Shown here: piece by piece, positions 1 to 6,836 of the stretch
How positions within the stretch are numbered: the first letter of the stretch is position 1
Layout: each line of letters begins with the position of its first letter
Source of the DNA: a virus
Reading direction: 5' to 3' (one strand)
Length of the DNA stretch: 25,270 bases
Virus record (IMG/VR): IMGVR_UViG_3300049479_000361
Location: 1-25,270 of that record
The notes under the pieces: generated by a model
What the model saw: only the letters and a program-made list of their open reading frames with translations
What the model was told of the DNA's origin: nothing
Databases searched by the model: none
Position numbers and translations under genes: made by a program

Positions 1-170
1 CTGACTGCGCAGCCACTGCTCATCTTATCGCCGCCGCGCCGGAATTATTAGACGCGCTTAAAGCCGCGCTTGGTCCATTGGACCTCTATCATGCTTATGG
101 TTGGCCAGATCGGGCGGGTGTCATCAAAAAGATACAAAGCGCAATTGCGAAGGCAGAGGGTGGCGAATGA
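1..170 (+). CDS. Small phage protein, 5'-truncated (LIAAAPELL motif)
   Basis: The reading frame beginning at base 3 is open from the window edge to TGA at 168-170, so only the last 55 residues are seen. They include the run HLIAAAPELLDALKAALG and end with AIAKAEGGE. This 'LIAAAPELL-ALK' stretch followed by an 'A-IAKA-GG' tail is a recurrent C-terminal signature of small uncharacterised proteins in the early or accessory regions of many phages; no biochemical role is known to me. The stop overlaps the next gene's start as ATGA, so the two are probably translationally coupled. The start codon and N-terminal half lie outside the window. Confidence 0.6.
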   Translation, partial: DCAATAHLIAAAPELLDALKAALGPLDLYHAYGWPDRAGVIKKIQSAIAKAEGGE

Positions 171-616
171 CGCCCAAGAAATCAAAATATAACCGCCAAT
201 GTGTTTTCATTGGGCGGCGGATGAACGAGAGGGGCCGGGTCTTTTACGCGTTCGAGTTGCTACCCAATCGAAAGCTGATGTTTTTTGGCAGGATATCTGG
301 TGTTTCTATCGGCGGAACTTATGCCTGCACCAAGGATTCCATCTCAAAAAAGCCAGAGAGGATTGCGAGGGAAATCGAATCCAACCCGGAATGGGAAGCC
401 AATGATGCGCTGGTTGACGAAAGAAATATGGAATTGCGAAACCAGGTTAGAATCGCAAGCCTGTCGAGGCCCCACATAAAGGCAGCAATCCAGGCCCTAA
501 AGCCATTGGTCGAACCGTTTCCAGAATTTGACTGGGGCAATTCTCGAAAAAAAATCATCTCGCTTTTGGTGGATGAGGCCAGAAAGGCTATTTCCGAAAG
601 GAAGAAAAGAAAATGA
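167..616 (+). CDS. Hypothetical phage protein, 149 aa
   Basis: I chose the ATG at 167 because it overlaps the previous stop (ATGA) and has a GAGGGTGG ribosome binding site just upstream; the frame is open further 5' only from a TTG at 101. The protein is basic. Its N-terminal part (MTPKKSKYNRQ, then a beta-rich stretch with RVFYAFELLPNRKLMFFG) is followed by a helical C-terminal half ending ISERKKRK. No signal peptide, membrane segment or catalytic motif is visible, and I do not recognise the family. It sits in a run of small overlapping genes upstream of the packaging module, a usual place for accessory phage genes. Its stop overlaps the next start as ATGA. Confidence 0.6.
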   Translation: MTPKKSKYNRQCVFIGRRMNERGRVFYAFELLPNRKLMFFGRISGVSIGGTYACTKDSISKKPERIAREIESNPEWEANDALVDERNMELRNQVRIASLSRPHIKAAIQALKPLVEPFPEFDWGNSRKKIISLLVDEARKAISERKKRK

Positions 617-873
617 AGAGCTTAGGTTTTGTTTACGGCCCGAATGGGAAGGTTGTGACCATAATTGAGCGCGACCATTCCGGTTTGGTTCACTGTTCGG
701 GTTGTAAAAATAAAAGCGAACAAACGAAAGCTTACTACCAAAACGCTGGCCATGGCGATTGTGGGCCATTTTGCACGAAGCAATGCGCTGCTGAAGACGC
801 CCAAGAACAACATGGGCCGTCCGATGAGGATTTGGACTATACCTATGGCTCTGATGGGTGGAGGGGAATGTGA
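613..873 (+). CDS. Small Cys-rich protein, putative zinc-binding, 86 aa
   Basis: The start ATG at 613 overlaps the preceding stop (ATGA). The product has an N-terminal beta-like segment (FVYGPNGKVVTIIERDHSG). Then comes HCSGC, and further on DCGPFCTKQC. This spacing of Cys and His looks like a small zinc-knuckle or ribbon. The C-terminal third is acidic and Gly/Tyr rich. No enzyme motif is seen. It is followed by another tiny Cys-rich gene, which suggests a pair of small metal-binding accessory proteins. Function unknown; zinc binding is inferred only from Cys spacing. Confidence 0.6.
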   Translation: MKSLGFVYGPNGKVVTIIERDHSGLVHCSGCKNKSEQTKAYYQNAGHGDCGPFCTKQCAAEDAQEQHGPSDEDLDYTYGSDGWRGM

Positions 874-1010
874 AACTCTGCCCCAACGGAAACCAGGCCG
901 ACGAAAACGGGGAATGTGACAAAGAAGAATGCCAGTCATGTTGCCCTCACGACGAAATGGACCACGGCATTTGTTCTGGGTGCGGATACGATAGGATGAA
1001 ACATTGGTGA
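870..1010 (+). CDS. Tiny Cys-rich zinc-finger-like protein, 46 aa
   Basis: This short gene starts with GTG at 870, whose TG is shared with the previous stop (GTGA overlap), 3 nt after a GAGGGG binding site. It ends TGA at 1008-1010, itself overlapping the next gene's GTG at 1007. The translation begins MKLCPNGNQADENGEC, continues EECQSCCPHDEMDHGICSGC, and ends YDRMKHW. Eight Cys and three His in 46 residues, with a closing CSGC pair, argue for a zinc-stabilised fold. The perfect chaining of its start and stop with both neighbours is the best evidence that it is a real gene. Function unknown. Confidence 0.6.
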   Translation: MKLCPNGNQADENGECDKEECQSCCPHDEMDHGICSGCGYDRMKHW

Positions 1011-1402
1011 TTTTTCTTTTCATAGCCGCAATCCTTGCTGGATGCGGAGCGGAGACCAGAGAGGCACAACTGGTGCGGATGGTGAGCCAGTTCCAGTTGG
1101 AAGCCTCAAGCCGGGGATGGAACGTTGCCGCGTGTCCCACCCCAACCTTTACCAACCAAGACGCACAGCATTCGTGGTGCAATGAACCCCATCGAATTTC
1201 AATCCCGGACAGTACCCCACAGGAAAGCCTTGAGTTTGTTGTCTTTCATGCGTTAGGACATTGTTGGTTGGGGTTACCAGATTCGCCTGTCGGGTTGATG
1301 TCAGAAAACGGCGACGGTTATTTGACCGACAGGCGGGGATTTCTGGACAGTCTTTTTCAAGACGCACAAATTAATGGGTGTGTGACCAGGGTAGAAAAAT
1401 GA
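1007..1402 (+). CDS. Lipoprotein resembling a metalloprotease, catalytic Glu replaced by Ala
   Basis: The start is taken as GTG 1007 (GTGA overlap with the previous gene); a TTG two codons... one codon further upstream at 1004 is possible. Residues 1-13 form a short lipoprotein signal with lipobox LAGC, so the mature protein should be anchored through Cys13 in the envelope. Residues around 79-90 read VFHALGHCWLGL. In small phage and bacterial lipoproteins of putative zinc-metallopeptidase type the matching segment is HELGH, followed by an 'IM' turn and a 'NR--Y-DELF' tail; here the later parts are also present as GLMSENGDG and TDRRGFLDSLF. The Glu of HExxH is Ala (GCG at 1250-1252), so hydrolysis is doubtful although both zinc-ligand His remain. 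It could be a binding pseudo-enzyme. Family assignment is by motif only. Confidence 0.65.
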   Translation: MIFLFIAAILAGCGAETREAQLVRMVSQFQLEASSRGWNVAACPTPTFTNQDAQHSWCNEPHRISIPDSTPQESLEFVVFHALGHCWLGLPDSPVGLMSENGDGYLTDRRGFLDSLFQDAQINGCVTRVEK

Positions 1403-1578
1403 AGATTCAAAAATCTGTCAGATTAAAACAAGACGCATACGAAAAGTTGGTTGGTATCGCTGTGGCCGAGGAACGCACCTTTTCCAACATGGTCGATATC
1501 ATGCTGAATAAGGCCATTGTCCAATGGGAAAAGAAAAACGGTAAAGCGCCAAAGCTTCCCGCGATTCCGCATCGGTGA
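1399..1578 (+). CDS. Ribbon-helix-helix DNA-binding protein, 59 aa
   Basis: ATG at 1399 overlaps the previous stop (ATGA). The N-terminal 45 residues (MKIQKSVRLKQDAYEKL, then EERTFSNMVDIMLNKAI) have the Arc/MetJ/CopG pattern: a short basic beta strand, a helix, a turn with a 'T-S-M' segment, and a second helix. Such proteins dimerise through the strands, which insert into the DNA major groove, and usually act as repressors. The C-terminal tail is basic and Pro rich. It may regulate phage genes, but its operator is not identified. Two palindromic sites near 25080-25123 are possible targets, with no direct evidence. Confidence 0.65.
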   Translation: MKIQKSVRLKQDAYEKLVGIAVAEERTFSNMVDIMLNKAIVQWEKKNGKAPKLPAIPHR

Positions 1579-1808
1579 TGACCCCTGAAAGCAAAAAGAA
1601 GCTGGTCTATCTCGACGCTTGCGATTTGATTCTCAAGGCCCAGCAAAGAATTCTGGACTTCGCCCGCGAAAGAAATGAGGCCGGTGATGTGCAAGAATAC
1701 TCTGAGGCCATGTTTTTTTTCGAAAAGCTGTCCCAAGTCCTTGACCCGCAAATCGGGAAATCCATCTACCGCATCGCCACAAACAAGCAAGACCCCCCCA
1801 AAGGTTGA
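1575..1808 (+). CDS. Hypothetical helical protein, 77 aa
   Basis: Start is GTG 1575 (GTGA overlap with the previous stop), or the adjacent ATG at 1578. The product is predicted to be almost entirely alpha-helical (KKLVYLDACDLILKAQQRIL, then a second and third helix containing FFFEKLSQVLDPQIGKSIYR). It has no signal peptide, transmembrane segment or Cys cluster. It is the last gene of the overlapping small-gene chain; a 49-base gap separates it from the small terminase. I do not recognise the family. Confidence 0.55.
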   Translation: MMTPESKKKLVYLDACDLILKAQQRILDFARERNEAGDVQEYSEAMFFFEKLSQVLDPQIGKSIYRIATNKQDPPKG

Positions 1809-1826
1809 CACAACGAAATCCAAACA

Positions 1827-1839
1827 CCCACATTGTGGG
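1827..1839. repeat. Inverted repeat before the small terminase gene
   Basis: The 13-base sequence CCCACATTGTGGG is a perfect inverted repeat around a central T. It lies in the 49-base gap between the helical protein and the terminase small subunit. As RNA it could form only a 5-bp stem with a 3-base loop, and no U-run follows, so it is a poor terminator. A protein-binding site (operator or packaging-related) is possible but unproven. Confidence 0.35.
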
Positions 1840-1857
1840 AAGGGTAATATGTAACCA

Positions 1858-2469
1858 ATGGACGATCGTGGAAGGCCAACGTTATTCCGCGAGGAATACT
1901 GCAAAGATTTCATTGAGCACGCCAAGAACGGGGGGTCGCTTCATTCTTTCCCGGCCTACCTATTTGAGAAATATCCAGAGAACGGACACAAAGTTCACCG
2001 TGACACCGTGTATCATTGGGCAAAGATTCACCCAACTTTTTCCGACGCAGTAAAACTCGGTGACGCGATAGCCCAACAAAAATATGAACAAATTGGCCTA
2101 GCTGGCATGACCGGCACCTTGAGGCGCGCGATTCGGGAACACATCGAAGCCAACGGCAGGGTGACCAAGGAATATGAACCCGCGCACTTCAACGCAGCGA
2201 TTTGGATTTTCACAATGAAAAACCGCTTCGGGTACAAAGACGCTATTGAGTTCGGCAATGGGGGCCCAGGGGATGAACAAAAGTCATTTAGCGCATTGGC
2301 GCGTTCGCTCCGAGAGGGAGCAAGTGAAGCAGGACTATCGGAACCTGATGTCGAGGTGCCAGAGGGATTACCTCTACCACATCGAGAAAGTCCAGGGTGT
2401 CGAGACGTTACTCCCAAAACAGAAAGAACTGTGCCGCCTATTGAGCAATCACGAGAGGGTGGCGGTTAA
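1858..2469 (+). CDS. terS: Terminase small subunit
   Basis: ATG 1858 is the first start after an in-frame stop; its binding site is weak (AAGGG about 13 bases upstream). The N-terminal 75 residues (GRPTLFREEYCKDFIEHAKN, then GGSLHSF, then DTVYHWAKIHPTFSDAVKLG) have the helix-turn-helix layout of small terminases of the 'GRPT-Y-GGS-W-HP-F-A' type. This subunit recognises the packaging site on concatemeric DNA and loads the large subunit. The central part, with FTMKNRFGYKD near residue 120, also fits the family. The C-terminal 50 residues are Pro/Glu/Ser rich and overlap the large subunit gene in another frame by roughly 150 bases, more than is usual. It is immediately followed by the terminase large subunit, which supports the call. 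Confidence 0.8.
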   Translation: MDDRGRPTLFREEYCKDFIEHAKNGGSLHSFPAYLFEKYPENGHKVHRDTVYHWAKIHPTFSDAVKLGDAIAQQKYEQIGLAGMTGTLRRAIREHIEANGRVTKEYEPAHFNAAIWIFTMKNRFGYKDAIEFGNGGPGDEQKSFSALARSLREGASEAGLSEPDVEVPEGLPLPHRESPGCRDVTPKTERTVPPIEQSREGGG

Positions 2470-3850
2470 AGCCTGCCACGGTGTTGGCAAGACCTTCATC
2501 GCATCAAGGATTGTCTTAGGGTTCGGTTCATCCTTTTTCCCTTCCAAGATAGTGACCACGGCCCCGACGGGGCGCTTGGTGAAGGAACTTCTTTGGTCAG
2601 AACTGAGGGACGGTCACGCGGCGAGTAAATATCCTTTGGGCGGAGAAATGCTCACCACGAAATGGGAGTTAGGGCCCAACTGGTATGCGCTGGGATTTAG
2701 CCCGCAAAAGGCGGCTGGCGACCAAACCCCGACCAACTTCCAAGGATTCCATTCCGAACACGTTTTAGTTGTCTTCGATGAGGCCACCGGGATTCCAGGT
2801 TCCTTGTGGGAACAGGCGGAAGGGATTCTGACCAATAATTATGTTCGTTGGCTTGCGATTGGGAATCCCACCGACCCCACCAGTGATTTTGAAAAATGCT
2901 TCCGTTCGAGGCTTTGGAAGAAACTCACCATCAATTGTTTCGATTCGCCGAACCTAACGGCCAATGGCTTTCTGACCCTGGATGATTTGCTTAAAGAACA
3001 AGAAATCTTAGATTCCTTGAGTGAGGACGAGCAAGAACATCGCCGCTCAAACTATAAATCGGTTTCAAAGGCTATTGTATCGGCCAAGTGGGTGATGGAA
3101 CGTCTCATCACTTGGGGGGTTGAACACCCGCTTTTCATTTCCAAGGTGTTGGGGGAGTTCCCGGAAGAATCAGAGGACCAGGTTTTCAAACTGGCCGATA
3201 TCATCAAGTCCCAGGAAAAAGAAATCTCGGAAAAGCCAACCAGGCGGGCCATGGGAATCGACCCCGCCAGAAAAGGGAAGGACAGCACAATCGTTGCGGT
3301 CTTTGAGGGATTAAAACAAACCGACAGATTCGAAATGAAGGGAAAGGAAGTCACCGAAATTGCCGGTTTTGTGACAAACTATTTTCACAATAAAAAGCCA
3401 ACCGATGAGGAATGCATTGCAATTGACTCGACCGGACTTGGTGCTGGCGTATTTGATATTCTCAAAGAAAATAATTTGAGGGGAAGTTTACGCGCTATCC
3501 CAATTGAAATTCATTTTGGGGGTGCAGCGTCATTGGAATTTGAGCGACCAGATATTCGCAAGCAAAAAGAAGAACGATGCTTTAATATGAAAAGCAGGTT
3601 GTTCTACGATTTAAGGGAAGACCTGAAATTCATAAAACTGTTGGATCATCCAATCTACCAGGAAGAACTTCCAACAATTCAAGGTTGGTATGATTCAAAA
3701 GGCAGACTTAGAATTGAGTCGAAAGATGAATATCGGGCCAGGACGGGAAGAAAATCACCCGATGACAGCGATGCCCTTGGTCTGGCAAACTTCGCCAGAA
3801 ATATCTATTTGCCTCAGACAAACCGACAGATAAGGATTTGGAGAGCATGA
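2324..3850 (+). CDS. terL: Terminase large subunit (packaging ATPase-nuclease)
   Basis: The motor cuts concatemeric DNA and pumps it into the prohead through the portal. I favour GTG 2324, which has GAGGGAG just upstream; in-frame ATGs at 2258, 2273 and 2348 are alternatives. With 508 residues: a Walker A-like ACHGVGKT at about 50-57, a Walker B strand VLVVFDEA at about 147-154, and a C-terminal RNase H-like nuclease with acidic residues in MGIDPARKGKDST (Asp near 313), CIAIDSTGLG (Asp near 368) and DDSDALG (Asp near 483). All key residues are present, so it looks functional. The length is normal for the family. The start lies inside the small subunit gene, and the stop overlaps the portal start as ATGA. 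Confidence 0.92.
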   Translation: MKQDYRNLMSRCQRDYLYHIEKVQGVETLLPKQKELCRLLSNHERVAVKACHGVGKTFIASRIVLGFGSSFFPSKIVTTAPTGRLVKELLWSELRDGHAASKYPLGGEMLTTKWELGPNWYALGFSPQKAAGDQTPTNFQGFHSEHVLVVFDEATGIPGSLWEQAEGILTNNYVRWLAIGNPTDPTSDFEKCFRSRLWKKLTINCFDSPNLTANGFLTLDDLLKEQEILDSLSEDEQEHRRSNYKSVSKAIVSAKWVMERLITWGVEHPLFISKVLGEFPEESEDQVFKLADIIKSQEKEISEKPTRRAMGIDPARKGKDSTIVAVFEGLKQTDRFEMKGKEVTEIAGFVTNYFHNKKPTDEECIAIDSTGLGAGVFDILKENNLRGSLRAIPIEIHFGGAASLEFERPDIRKQKEERCFNMKSRLFYDLREDLKFIKLLDHPIYQEELPTIQGWYDSKGRLRIESKDEYRARTGRKSPDDSDALGLANFARNIYLPQTNRQIRIWRA

Positions 3851-6042
3851 ACTTTTTCCAACGATGGTTCCAACGTAAACAATCCCAAATCATGCCAATG
3901 GTAGTTGTGAACCAACTCGGGCGACCGGCGCGGTCAAAGCAAAGTTATGAAACGCTGAGCAAGGAAGGTTATGAAAAAAACGTCATCGCTTTCCGGTGCA
4001 TTAATTTCATCTCCAAAGCCATTTCAAGAATGCCAATTTGCCTTTACCGCATGACGGACGAGGGCCCAGAGGAAGTCGAAAACCACCCGGCAAAGATGAT
4101 TCTTAATAACCCCAACCCAATGCAGGACGGGGTTCAATTCATGTTCGCGGTGGCGGCGTATCTTCACATCAAAGGCGATTCTTTTATTGAAGTCGCGACC
4201 GACAACCGAGGCACCCCTCAATTCTTATATGCTATTCGGCCTGACCGAATTGCGATTACGCCTGGGGCCAACGGGATTCCAGCCAGCTACACCGCGATTA
4301 TTAATGGCGCCAAAAAAGAATTCCCAGTCACAATTTTTGGCGTCTCAGATATCATGCACACCAAATTTTTTCACCCAACGGATGATTGGTTCGGCATGAG
4401 CCCGCTTGAGGCGGCGGCCTACGAAATCGACCAGATTAACGAAGCCAACAATTGGAATTACGCCCTACTAAAAAACAGCGCAGCGCCAAGCGGCGTTCTC
4501 CGCGTTAAGGCCGACCAATACAACACTGGAACTTTGACCGCTGACCAGCGCAAAGACCTCAAACAGCAACTGAATGAAATGTATTCTGGTTCCGGTAATT
4601 CGGGTCGCCCGATGGTTCTCGAAGGAAACATGGAATGGCAAAGCATTTCGATGTCTCCGCGTGAAATGGATTATCTGGAAAACAAAAAGACTTCGAAATC
4701 CGATATTGCTCAAGCTTATGGATTACCGCCGCAAATCATTGGGATTGAGGGCAGCCAGACATTTTCCAATTACGAACAAGCGCAACTTTCGGCATACGTG
4801 GACACGATCATTCCGGCAGCCGAACAAATCATTTCGCTTTTGAATCACAAATTCTTGGTGAGGTTCCCGGATTCCAAAGGTCTATTCTTTAAAATCGACA
4901 GAGACCAAATCGATGCGTTGTCCATTCTTAGGGACAAGATGTGGGAACGGGCCGAGAAAGCCAATTTCATTTCCCCGAACGAAAAACGGGCGCTTCTCGA
5001 CTATGGAAAATATGAGGAATCGGATGACGCGGCTGATAAGATTTATATGCCTGGTTCTTTGCAGCCCTTGGAAATGCTTGGTGACACTGGGTCAATGGAT
5101 GACGGGACGGACTCCGAGGATTTACTTCCACCCGAAGATGAACCAACCGATGAACCCACCGAAGAACCAATCGACGACGAAATAGAAGACGAAGAATCGG
5201 ATTTAGAAGAGGGAAAGTCAGAAAAGTTCCAAGTCTTTGGCGCGATAAATAAGTCTCAACAAAAGAAAGCCGCGAAGGACCGAATGCGCATCCAAGAATC
5301 TATGGAGCGCAAATTCGCTAGGCGCGTCAGAAATATTTTCGACATCGAGAAAAATGCAATCATCAAGAATGCTGGCGATGGGAAAAATATCGAAGCCGTA
5401 GTGAACTCGGTATTGGACCGAAGCGAATCTAAATTTAAATCCGAACTTGAGAAGCACCTTTCCGAAGTGGGTGAGGCATTCGGGAAAGAAATCATCAAAC
5501 AAGTCACCAAATCCAATCCTGAATTGGTTGAGGTGAAAGCCTCTGATGACGTATTTGATACGGCACTGCGTTCATTCGTGAGGAACCAATCTGGTCGGAA
5601 GATATCGCGCATCCAACAGGTGACCAGGCGCCGGGTTGTGGCAGCCGTTCGCAAGTCTATTTTACAAGCTAATGAAACCGGCGAGGATTCTGCTAGACTG
5701 GTAAAGAAAAGCATTCAGGCCGTTTACAAATCATTCTCCGCTGCCCGGGCGAACACTATCGCAAGAACCGAAACTCACAATGCGGCACTTTACGCGATGC
5801 AAAAAGGCGCTGAGAGCCTTCGGATTCCCGGAATGAAAAAAACATGGGTGGCGGCCAACGACGATAGGACCCGCGAATCACATGCTGATATCGATGGAAC
5901 CGAAGTCGATTTGAAAGAGAATTTTTTGGTACCAAATCCCGATGGTTCGCCTGATGAAATGATTGGACCTGGCGACCAAAGCGCACCGCCCGAACAAGTG
6001 ATAAACTGTCGGTGTGTGCTCACTTACTCGATCGGGGAATGA
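3847..6042 (+). CDS. Portal protein fused to Mu gpF-like head morphogenesis domain
   Basis: ATG 3847 overlaps the terminase stop (ATGA) and has GGAG upstream. Residues about 35-400 are an HK97/lambda-type portal (KNVIAFRCINFISKAISRMP, then GMSPLEAAAYEIDQIN, then DIAQAYGLPPQIIGIEG), the dodecameric ring through which DNA enters. Residues about 415-457 are a strongly acidic linker rich in Asp, Glu and Pro. A helical region follows, then residues about 630-731 match the Mu gpF/SPP1 gp7 minor head domain: ARTETHNAALYAMQKGAE, W-AANDDRTRESH, a Gly/Pro-rich GPGDQSAPPEQ, and the closing NCRC. At 731 residues it is well above the 400-500 usual for a portal alone, because of the fusion. The frame is continuous through the junction. 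Confidence 0.9.
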   Translation: MNFFQRWFQRKQSQIMPMVVVNQLGRPARSKQSYETLSKEGYEKNVIAFRCINFISKAISRMPICLYRMTDEGPEEVENHPAKMILNNPNPMQDGVQFMFAVAAYLHIKGDSFIEVATDNRGTPQFLYAIRPDRIAITPGANGIPASYTAIINGAKKEFPVTIFGVSDIMHTKFFHPTDDWFGMSPLEAAAYEIDQINEANNWNYALLKNSAAPSGVLRVKADQYNTGTLTADQRKDLKQQLNEMYSGSGNSGRPMVLEGNMEWQSISMSPREMDYLENKKTSKSDIAQAYGLPPQIIGIEGSQTFSNYEQAQLSAYVDTIIPAAEQIISLLNHKFLVRFPDSKGLFFKIDRDQIDALSILRDKMWERAEKANFISPNEKRALLDYGKYEESDDAADKIYMPGSLQPLEMLGDTGSMDDGTDSEDLLPPEDEPTDEPTEEPIDDEIEDEESDLEEGKSEKFQVFGAINKSQQKKAAKDRMRIQESMERKFARRVRNIFDIEKNAIIKNAGDGKNIEAVVNSVLDRSESKFKSELEKHLSEVGEAFGKEIIKQVTKSNPELVEVKASDDVFDTALRSFVRNQSGRKISRIQQVTRRRVVAAVRKSILQANETGEDSARLVKKSIQAVYKSFSAARANTIARTETHNAALYAMQKGAESLRIPGMKKTWVAANDDRTRESHADIDGTEVDLKENFLVPNPDGSPDEMIGPGDQSAPPEQVINCRCVLTYSIGE

Positions 6043-6220
6043 TTTATTAAACATTCGTTGCGAACACTGTGACCGAATCGGATTTTTGCAGTACCGTCTC
6101 GATACTGGGTTTGTTGAATGTGTTGGGTGTGGGGTTTTAAGCCGACAGGCTTTTCCGTTTGGGGGAAACAATGAAAATGAAGTTCATGAACCTTCCGCTG
6201 GAAGTGAAGGAAACCGGTGA
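6014..6220 (+). CDS. Candidate zinc-ribbon protein between portal and protease
   Basis: An ORF opens with GTG 6014 inside the portal gene's last 29 bases and ends 50 bases inside the protease gene. Its centre reads IRCEHCDRIGFLQYRLDTG, then VECVGCGVL: two C-x2-C pairs 19 residues apart, the classic zinc-ribbon layout. It fills the 128-base gap that otherwise separates portal and protease. Against it: no clear ribosome binding site, and both ends overlap solid genes. The last 20 residues simply read through the protease start and need not matter. Real but uncertain; function unknown. Confidence 0.45.
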   Translation: MCSLTRSGNDLLNIRCEHCDRIGFLQYRLDTGFVECVGCGVLSRQAFPFGGNNENEVHEPSAGSEGNR

Positions 6221-6836
6221 GGAAGGTTACATCGAAGGATATGCTTCTGTGTTTGGTGTCATCGATAGCTACGGTGACGTTGTGGACCCTGGGGCTTTTA
6301 AAAAGTCGATTAAAGAATCAAAAGGACGATTCCCAATCCTATCGAACCACCGTTCGGACCAACAAATCGGATGGAACATTGAGGCGGTCGAGGACTCCAA
6401 GGGCCTTTTAGTTAAGGGCTGGCTTGATACCGAAAACAACGCAAAGGCCCGCGAACATTATTCACTCATCAAAAAAGCGATTGAACTAAAGGCCAAAGCC
6501 GGTCTGTCGATTGGCTACTACACGATTAAAGCGGAGCCGGACAAAAGCAATCCGACCGTTCGGCGTTTGAAAGAACTCCGCCTCGTCGAGTATTCTCCGG
6601 TGGCTTTCCCGGCCAATACGGAAGCATCCGCTATCGCCGCCAAAGAAGACGGCATCAAAACTCTCGAAGAATATTTCGAGAAGATGAAACAAGATGGTTT
6701 TGAATTTCAAGAAATAAAGAATTTCTTTTCGGCACTTCGCGACGGTGAAGCCGCCAACCTACCGAACAACCCGCAAGATTTGCAGTTGGTCGAGACCGCA
6801 GTCAAACAACTATCAACCATTCTCAAGGGGGAATAA
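6171..6836 (+). CDS. HK97-type prohead protease
   Basis: I chose ATG 6171 because GGGGGAA lies just upstream; the frame is open slightly further to a TTG. The 221-residue protein has the family's order of motifs. IEGYASVFGVIDSYGDVVDP and GAF are at residues 21-43, LSNH at about 57-60 carries the catalytic His, AGLSIGY at about 111-117 the catalytic Ser, and LVEYSPV at about 138-144 the third catalytic position. The protease enters the prohead, removes the N-terminal delta domain of the capsid protein and then degrades itself. It lies directly upstream of the capsid gene, whose start follows its stop without a gap. Confidence 0.93.
   Translation: MKMKFMNLPLEVKETGEEGYIEGYASVFGVIDSYGDVVDPGAFKKSIKESKGRFPILSNHRSDQQIGWNIEAVEDSKGLLVKGWLDTENNAKAREHYSLIKKAIELKAKAGLSIGYYTIKAEPDKSNPTVRRLKELRLVEYSPVAFPANTEASAIAAKEDGIKTLEEYFEKMKQDGFEFQEIKNFFSALRDGEAANLPNNPQDLQLVETAVKQLSTILKGE

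Noticed and set aside
622-1182. Reverse-strand open frame of 186 codons
   Set aside because: It lies opposite three overlapping rightward genes, has no recognisable domain, and its composition mirrors their codons.
1407-1925. Reverse-strand open frame of 172 codons
   Set aside because: Runs antisense across the ribbon-helix-helix gene, its neighbour and the start of the small terminase; no motif and no binding site.
5256-5714. Reverse-strand frame inside the portal gene
   Set aside because: Antisense shadow of a well-supported coding region; sequence is not protein-family-like.
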